NCBI RefSeq assembly: GCF_029931775.1
Contig: NC_079321.1
Span: 11,141,001-11,205,000 of the forward strand
DNA length: 64,000 nt
Reading direction: 5' to 3'
DNA from: Euleptes europaea
Lineage: Eukaryota; Chordata; Lepidosauria; Squamata; Sphaerodactylidae
In this document: positions 53,701 through 62,700 of the stretch, piece after piece
Numbering within the stretch: the first letter of the stretch is position 1
Layout: each line of letters begins with the position of its first letter
Position numbers and translations under genes: made by a program
The notes under the pieces: model-generated
What the model saw: only the letters and a program-made list of their open reading frames with translations
Databases searched by the model: none
What the model was told of the DNA's origin: nothing

Positions 53701-56700
53701 CAAGAGAGGAGCAAGGAGGCAACCTTTTCTAACTCCCTTGACCAGTTCAAAGGGTTTGGTTAGTTCTCCTTGGTTGCCACAGCGAACCTGAGCTGTGAGG
53801 TCAGTATGAAATTGCTGAATAAGCCATAGTAACCTCCTATCCATAGTAGAATGTGATAGTTTCAACCATAGCCTCTCCCTCGGTATGGTATCAAAAGCTC
53901 CCTTAAGATCCATAAAACCAGCATAAAGGGTGCCATTTCTGGGGGAGGAATATTTCTCTGCTAGATGGGAGAGCACTAAACAGTGGTCCGTGACAGACCA
54001 ACCCCTTCTAAAGCCAATCTGTTCCCAGCCAAGGATGTCATTACTCTCAACCCAGTCCAACAGCCTCTTTAATAAGTAGGAGGAATACAATTTGCCTAAG
54101 CAAGACAAAAGGCTGATTGGACGATAACAGCTTGGGTCAGAGCGCTGACCCTTTTTAAAGATTGGGACGATAATAGTATGTCTCCAAGATTTTGGAATAG
54201 CTCCTGAGGCATTAATTTGTGTGAATACAGGAGCAAGAATGTTGGCCCACCAATCGCTGTTGACTTTAAAAAGTTCGTAGGGAATTGGATCGGGACCTGT
54301 CGGGCAATTCAGCCTGGAACGTGTTGCTAATTACCATGCAAAAATGGCCACAGACATTTGTTCTTACCTCGGCATTATTTACAAGATTGTTTACTGGGAC
54401 AGACAGGCAGCTGTTTCGATGAACGACCCAGGTGTGCTTCTCACACTTGTAAGTGATGTTTCCTCGGACGGAACTGTCCCTCTCCGGACAAGGTTTCACA
54501 ACCTCTATTCCATTCTCTCCAACACCTATGTCTGTGCGGTTACATGCTATGGTGTTTTCTGTGGAGGAAAAGAGCAAGAGAAAACTAAATCTCATCTCAT
54601 GTCGGAAGATGTAAAGCAAACCTCCCTTCTTTTTCCTCATAGGACATTTGTCCTTTGAGCTACTAAGAGTCATTTTACCTACAGAAATTTAGCAAGTGAA
54701 CATAAGAACATACAAAGTGCCCTGCTGGATTGGACCCGTGGTCCGTCTAGTCCAACATCCTGGTTCAAACAGCAGCCAACCAACCGCCCAGGAGAGTTGA
54801 CAAACTGGGCATAGAGCCCAAGGCCCTTCTCTGATGTTGACTCGTAGTGCTGGCATTCAGAGATTGGCTGCCATCTTTTCTGGCCATTTCTGTACCAGGA
54901 AAAATGTCACCTGGTACATTTCTGTAGCCTTTAACTGCTGGCATCCCTTGGTCTACAACTCTACCAAGTGGACATTGGCCATCATGTCTTCCTGTTAAAG
55001 GACAAGTGTTCTAAAAATATGATCCCAGGGTCTAACAAGTGTGTGTGTCTGTGCGCTGTCAAGTCACAGCTGACGTATGGCAATCCCTGGTGGGGTTTTC
55101 AAGGCAAGAGCCATCCAGAGGTGGTTTGTGATTGCCTGCCTCCAAGTCACAACCCTGGTATTCCCTGGAGGTCTCCCATCTAAATACTAACCAGGGCCGA
55201 CCCTGCTTAGCTTCTAAGATCTGAAAGGTCACCAATCATGATAAATATGGCCAATAATTCCAGACCATTAAATCCAGCAGGGATGCACCTGCTTTTTCAC
55301 TGTTGCCCATGCAATGTCAGGTAGACTTGAACAAATGAAGCTGCCTTATTCTGATTCAGACCTCTGGTCCATCAAGGTCAGTATTGTCTCCTCAGACTGG
55401 TGGACACTGAATTGATTCGAGAGCTTCTTCTCAGAAAGGGGCTCCTTGCCTGTGCTGCTTTTTTGGGGGTAAGAAACTTTTATGGACACCTGCAATTGCT
55501 CTCCTTTAATTATCTAGGTAACAATGATGGACGGTATATAATTTTGTGGATTTGGCCAATTTTTTTATTATTATTTTTTAATTATTTTTTATTATTTTCT
55601 ACAATTTAACAAAAATAAACATATCTCAACAATATATTCAGTTGTAACTACTTGTAACAAAAAAAGCTCATTGCTATTACTGAGAATATGTTATCTATAG
55701 TATTCAATGCTATCTGCTATATATGACTTCCCCGCATCTTCTTCAGTCACTAATTCTACTGGTTAACACTTTTGCATTTCAAATTGATTTCTAATCCTTA
55801 TTTTCTCTCATACAGACTTGCTTTAAGCTATGGGCAATGTTAAGAATGCAGTGATGGTGGTGGAAAGTGCTGTCGAGTCACTGCCGCCTTATGGTGACCC
55901 TGTAGGGTTTTCCAGGCCAGAGATGCTCAGAGGTGGTTGGCCATTGCCTGCCTCTGCATAGCAACCCTGGACTTCCTTGGTGGTCTCCCATCCAGAAACT
56001 AAACAGGGCCAACCCTGCTGAGTTCCAAGATCTGACGAGATTGGGCTCACCTGCGCCAGCCAGATCAGGGCAAGACTACAATAGAGATATGTTAATCAAA
56101 ATTTAAAAGAGTAGAGGAGATTCTTTAATAGTATTTACTTGTGTACTATACCCCTAATGAGCCTAAAGCATTGCTGAGGTGTACCTCTGGCTAGGAATGT
56201 AATGATCTGGTACAGAAAAGTGAACTAGACATCTAGGGCTTCTTAAGCGTAGGTCTGTATCTGAATCAGACCTGCCCAGAGTCATCCAGAACACAAGTAA
56301 AGTAGCTGCATGTACTTAGCATGTCTGCATAGTCTCTGCAAGTGTTATGGCTCTCTGGAGTGCAAACTAAGCATGCATAGCTGCTTTGCAGGGGGGAAGA
56401 AGAAGAAGAGGAAGAGGAAGAAGAAGAAGAATTGGTTTTTATATGCCGATTTAAGGAAGAATCAAACCGGCTTACAATCACCTGCCCTTCCCCTCCCCAC
56501 AACAGACACCCTGTGAAGCAGGTGGGGCTGAAAGAGCTCTAAGAGAGCTGTGACTAGCCCAAGATCACCCAGCTGGCTTCGTGGGTAGGAGGGAGGAAAC
56601 CAACCTGGTTCACCAGATTCGAGTCCGCCGCTCATGTGGAGGAGTGGGGAATCAAACCCGGTTCTCCAGATTAGGGTCCACAGCTCCTGAGCCTAGGAAA

Positions 56701-59700
56701 ATTTGCACAGTGAAGCCCTTTGCCAGCCACCATCATGCTGAGATCTAAGATTTGGAAGACGGGGGTAACTGGGATATGGGCAATCCTGTAAATATCTGTG
56801 GCTATCTACAGTCATTCTCTTACTTACTTCGTGCAAACTTTAAACTCATAGGTAAGCTCTGAACACGCCCATCAATTTGGTTTGTGAATTCACAATATGC
56901 AGTTAAAGCTGGTTTTGCTGGGTCGCAGCTGTCAAATTGGAGTGTCCTTAGGTAGCACATAAAGTTGCCTTCTGTTTCATAGCCTGCAGAGGAAGATTTC
57001 GCACAGGATTGACATCAGATTAACTGTCAGCCCAGAGATAAAAGGTTTATCCCTCCCTTTCATAAAACTGGGTTTGCCTGAACGGGGATGGGGAGATGTG
57101 AAGCCTCTGGACGGACACACAAGTTGTGTGTAAAAATATCGCACAGCACCTTTGGTTTTGTTCACATTTTTGAATGGCACAGGGCAAAATTAAGGTTACA
57201 TTTATTAGCCTCCGTTCTTCCTTATGGAGCTCAAGGAGGCTTACGGTATAAATAAAAAACATAAAAAGACATCAAACCAACATTTTAACATCACAGTTTG
57301 GGACTGGTTTGATCAAATGCAGTCCTAAACAAAACCATCTTCAGCTACCTCCTAAAGATAAAAAATGAAAGGGTCAGGGGCACCTCTCAGGGGAGGTAGT
57401 TCCAGGATCACGGGGCTGCCACTGAAAAGGCCCTGTTGCGTGCACTCACCAAATGAGTTTCTTTGATTTATGGGGCAGTCAGGAGGGCCTCACCCTGTGA
57501 TCTTGATTCCCAGGCAGAAACATTTGGGAGAAGACAGTCCTTTAGGTGCCCTGGTCCCAAGTTATGGAGCCATGTAGTTTTCTGAGATGAGCTGCCTTAA
57601 GTATACCGTTCCTTCCCTTATTCATCCCTTAGTTCTGGCTCATAACCAGGCATTTCAAAGAATCACAGAGTTGGAAGGGACCACCAGGGTCATCTAGTCC
57701 AACCCCCTGCACAATGCAGGAAATTCCGAACTACCTCCCCCCACACACTCCCAGTGACCCATACTTCATGCCCAGAAGATGGCCAAGGTGCCCTCCCTCT
57801 CATGATCTGCCTAAGGTCACAGAATCAACATTGCAACTTTCAACACCAATTGAACTGCCCTACCGCTCTGGGAGCCAATACTGGGGTAAGTTAAGAATGG
57901 GTCCATAAGAATGGGATATTGCTGCTGAATATGTTGTCATTGTAATGATTCACCACCACCATCCCTCCCTGCTCTCCTTGCCTGAGATCATCCAAGAGGT
58001 GGGAGGGGGAAATCTGTGCATGAGCTCCCTTGCCCCATTCCCTCCTACGCAATGGGGTAGAGCCTGCCACCTCTCAAGCTTAGTTTCCCTGCCTCCGTTT
58101 GAGGCACCCACAGCGGCGACCCACACACCAATACCACATGCTACAGGTCTCCCCTTTTTTCCTGCCTGCTGACCCTCCAGCCAGTCAGGTTATTTGGCGT
58201 ATGCATGGATTAACAGCCAGATGCCTGGGTGAGAACCTTTTTGGAACAGTTTGAGATCTTCAGAACAATAAAGAAAACTTGATTTGCTTATATATATCTG
58301 TATTCTTCTAGGGGCTTTCCTGCATTCTCATTTTTCTTGCTTCTTAGTTCCTGTTTCCACCTGGGGAGGAGGGGGTCAGTTCTGCACATGTTTTGCTCCC
58401 TCTGGTGGTCGATTCGACATAAAGCATCTTTAAATGCAGCATATCCTCCTGCGGATTAAAACTGCAGGTTTTTGTGCTGCATTTAACGCCACTTGGTGTC
58501 AAATCGACTACTAGAGGGAGCAAAAGAATGTGCAGAACTGAACACCCCCCCTCCCAGAAACAAGAACTTAGAAGTGAGGAAACTGAGAATGTGGAAAAGC
58601 CCTAGGAGTACATGAAAAGTGTAACAGATCAGTAGCCTAAGGGATACAGAAGCTAGTCGAAAGAAACAAAACCAAGACACTAACTAGGTCGTACAAGTCA
58701 CTGGATTTACCTTGAGATTCCTTTCCGAGGAATGGACACAAGCCAAACTGGAGCTTGGAAAGAGAGGCTGGTTTATGTGGACTTCACTCTATTTCTCCCT
58801 GATCCTTGGCTTGTGTCCCTTTCACAGAGTGTGTTCAACTTTTTAACTCTTCCTCTCCCAGCAGGGAGGGTTTCTCCCTGACCTGTCCTGAAATTGGGCT
58901 TGAGTCCCCATGTGTGCTGCCCTGCACCTTTACCCAATCATTACAAGGCCAGTGTCCCCAAACCTTTTATGGTCCTCATTCAGGATATCCACACATCTTG
59001 TCCTTCCCTGGCAGGAGGGCAAATGGTCATCTCTGCCCTGCTCATGCATCTCCGTAAAGGAAAACCATCTTCTCTCAGCCTGAAATCTGGGGAGTTGACA
59101 GTTTCATTCCCGGCAAAGAAGGTGATCTGTCTGTGGGGCAGTGTCTCTTGTGTGTTAGACAAGGTATCCTGCATTTCCTTATCACAACAGTTATCTCCAA
59201 GGTTGGCTGAGCTTCACATGCAGACGCTACTGTGCGAAAAACCTTCTGGTCCTGCAGCCTGATCTCACCTACCCCAAACATTCCCTGCCATTAGCGCAAC
59301 AAAGAGAAATTCTCTTCATTCGTCTTTACCCAATATCTCCGTGAAACCCAACAACCCGTTTCTTTTCCGTTTTTTAGGAATTTGGAGTCTGTTTTGTATC
59401 TGTCTTCATCTGTGCTTCTGCCTTCAGCTCCCCCACTCCCCGGCAGGCTCTACCTAGGAAAACCACGGCACAGTTGTGTGGTACCAGCCACTGAGCCTGG
59501 CCCTGGTCAGTCCTCCCTCAAGGGCCAAAACAGCCCTGGAAAGAGCCCTGCCCCCTTCTCCTGCCTTTGACTGACAAAAAAAATTCTGCAAATTTGGAGC
59601 CATTTTCAGGTTTGTAGAAAGATCTGTCTTGCCCGTTTAGAAGAAGAAGAGTTGGTTTTTATATGCCAACTTTGTCTACCACTTAAGGGAGAATCAAACT

Positions 59701-62700
59701 GGCTTAGAATCACCTTCCCTTCCCCTTCCCACAACAAACACCCTGTCAGGTAGGTGGGGCTGAGAGAATGTGACTAGCCCACGGTCACCTAGCTGCCTTC
59801 ATGTGGAGGAGTGGGGAAACCAACCCGATTCACTGCTCCAGTCACTGAATTTAAGTATCCAAAGATCTGGCCGATTTTGCTATTAGAATATAAGACAAAT
59901 GGGGACCCGCGATGCTCGCGGGGGGATCCCTTCCCCCATCACTGATTATTCAGGGCAGGGAGACTTGCTGGGGGGGGGGAATCCTATATTACCTCTTCCA
60001 TTGCCAAGCCCAGCGCTGCTCCAGCTCCCTCTCCTCATGTCCTCCTCTGAAGCTGCACCTGCCCTGGAGTGGTGTCCTCCGCCACAGTATCCAGGTCCAG
60101 AGCGCACTGCCACATCCCAGCCCAGAGTCGTGAGCAGAGCTTGGACTGCAGTACTGAAGCTTACCACTCTGTGCCATGGGGCTCCTGCTGAGTGTATGTT
60201 GGGGGGGGTTTACAAATCCTTCCTGTATAATGTATTGCTAATTTCAGTTTTTTCTGCAATCATGGGGTGTCCCCCAAGTTTGAAGAAATATCTGTTTGGG
60301 GTAAGTGTGGCCCCTATCTGCAGATTTAACTGTCTGCAGATGGGGGCACACTTGGGAATTAGATAAATAGATGATGATGATGAAGTGCCATCAAGCTACA
60401 GTTATCTCATGGTGACCCCATGTGAGGTTTTCCAGGCAAGAGATGAACGGCAGTGGTTTGCCTTTGCCTGCCCCTGGTCTTCGTGGGTGGTCTCCCACCC
60501 AAGTATTGTGTGTGTGTTAAGTGCCATCAAGTTGCTTCCAACTCATGGCAACTCTATGAATCAATGTCCTCCAAAAGGTCCTATCCTTAACAGCCTTGCT
60601 CAGATCTTGCAAATGGAGGCCCGTGGCTTCCTTTATAGAGTCAATCCACCTCTTGTTGGGTCTTCCTTTTTCCTGCTGCCTTCCACTTTTCCTAGCATGA
60701 TTGTCTTTTCCAGTGACCCAAATATTACCCAGGGCCAATAAGCTTGAGATAATCTGATAGTGTCTGAAAAAAAGAAGCCTTTTGGGTTCCTCCCATCTAT
60801 AATATCATCTTTTTAGTAAAAACAAACAAACACACACACACACACACAGATGGCTTGTTGATTATTTTTTAAAAACTGGGCTTTGAGAGACTTTAGAGCA
60901 GTGCCACCGCATTCTTCCTTACCACGATCAATGACAGGGGTGTTTCCAACCTTGAATGCCACGGTGTAATTCTCCATGGGGTCTTTGGGTATGCAGCACT
61001 TCAGCACTTGTGTCCCTGGGCAAGGGACAGTGGCTTCGATGGGATCTCTGATGATGTTTTGTTGCAGAGGCAGAGGGAACACTTTCATTGTTAGACGCGC
61101 AGAGCTGTTCAGAAATGCTTGAAAGAAGGTACATGTATAGGTGCCTAAAAAAACATCAAAACCAAAATATGCATTTTTATCCATAGGAACATAAGAAAAG
61201 CCCTGCTGGATCAGACCAAGGTCCATCAAGTCCAGCAGTCAGTTCACATAGTGGCCAACCAGGTGCCTCTAGGAAGCCCCCAAACAAGACGGCTGAAGCA
61301 GCATTGTCCTGCCTTATGTTCCACAGCACTTAATATAACAGGCATGCTCCTCTGATCCTGGAGAGAATAGGTATGCAGCATGACTAGCATCCATTTTTAC
61401 TAGTAGCCATGAATACTAGTAGCAATGAATAGCCCTTTCATATGAACATAAGAAAAGCCATGCTGGATCAGACCATCAAGTCTATCAATCTGTTCACACA
61501 GTGGCCAACCAGGTGCCTTTAGGAAGCCCACAAACAAGACGAGTGCCGCAGCATTGTCCTGCCTGCGTCACAGTCGTGAAGTCAAGAAACCAACAACCAG
61601 CGGAGACTGAGGCAGTTTGAAAGCCTCACTTGGCCTGCAGTTCACCTACAGTGAAACATGCATGCATGCCGCTGTCCAAACCAGCAGTGCTGTATTGATT
61701 TTCAGACTCTGGACTGACCCATCCCTCCCCTTGCTTCTTGTACATGGTAATGTATACTTCAACTGTGAAGCTACAGTGTGCTTCTCACTCTCCACTGAGC
61801 CCGTGAGCCAGGGTCCTAGATGTCCGGTCACGGTCCCATGTTTGCATTCAACTCCCCCTTCCCCACCAAGGCCGCAGCGTTGAAATATTCAGCCCTCAGG
61901 GGGGAAACATAAAGAAGAAGATCTGCCGAGGCAGCAACGAAAGAGAGCCTTCTCCTGGCCCCGGATGATGATCTCATCAGCTGGTGCCAAGGAGGAGGAG
62001 GAGGAGAAGAGAAGAAGAGTTGGTTTTTATATGCCGATTTTCTCTACCACTTAAGGGAGACTCAAACCGGCTTACAATCCCCTTCCCTTCCCCACAACAG
62101 ACACCCTGTGAGGTAGGTGGGGCTGAGAGAGCTCTAAGAGAACTGTGACTTGCCCAAGGTCACCCAGCTGGCTACATGTGGAGGAGCAGGGAAACCAAGC
62201 CGGTTCACCAGATTAGCGTCCGCCACTGATGTGGAAGAGTGGGGAATGAAACCTGGTTTTCCAGATTTGAGTCCACCGCTAGGGTTGCCAGGTCCCTCTT
62301 CGCCACTGGCGGGAGGTTTTTGGGGTGGAGCCTGAGGAAGGTGGGGTTTGGGGAGGGGAGGGACTTCAATGCCATAGAGTCCAATGGCCAAAGCGGCCAT
62401 TTTCTCCAGGCGATCTGATCTCTATCGGCTGGAGAGCAGTTGTAATAGCAGGAGACCTCCAGCTAGTACCTGGAAGTTGGCAACCCTATTAAAGAGGGCC
62501 ACCTGGCCCAAGGAAACCAGCATGGCCCTGCTGGGCCCGGGTGCAGGAGCGACTGGGTTAATGGGGAAGGGTGGCTGATTGGCTCCTCGAGGGTGGAGGA
62601 GGCAGGGCAAAACCGGAAGGGAGAAATAAAAGGAGGGCTCCGCAGGCAGGCCGGGGAGGAAGGAGGCAGCACAACGCTGGGCAGTGAGGATGAGGGTCGC

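Noticed and set aside
59899-60366. 155-codon open frame
   Set aside because: It spans a repeat shared with 35832-36780 plus a Sauria SINE scrap; no domain resemblance.
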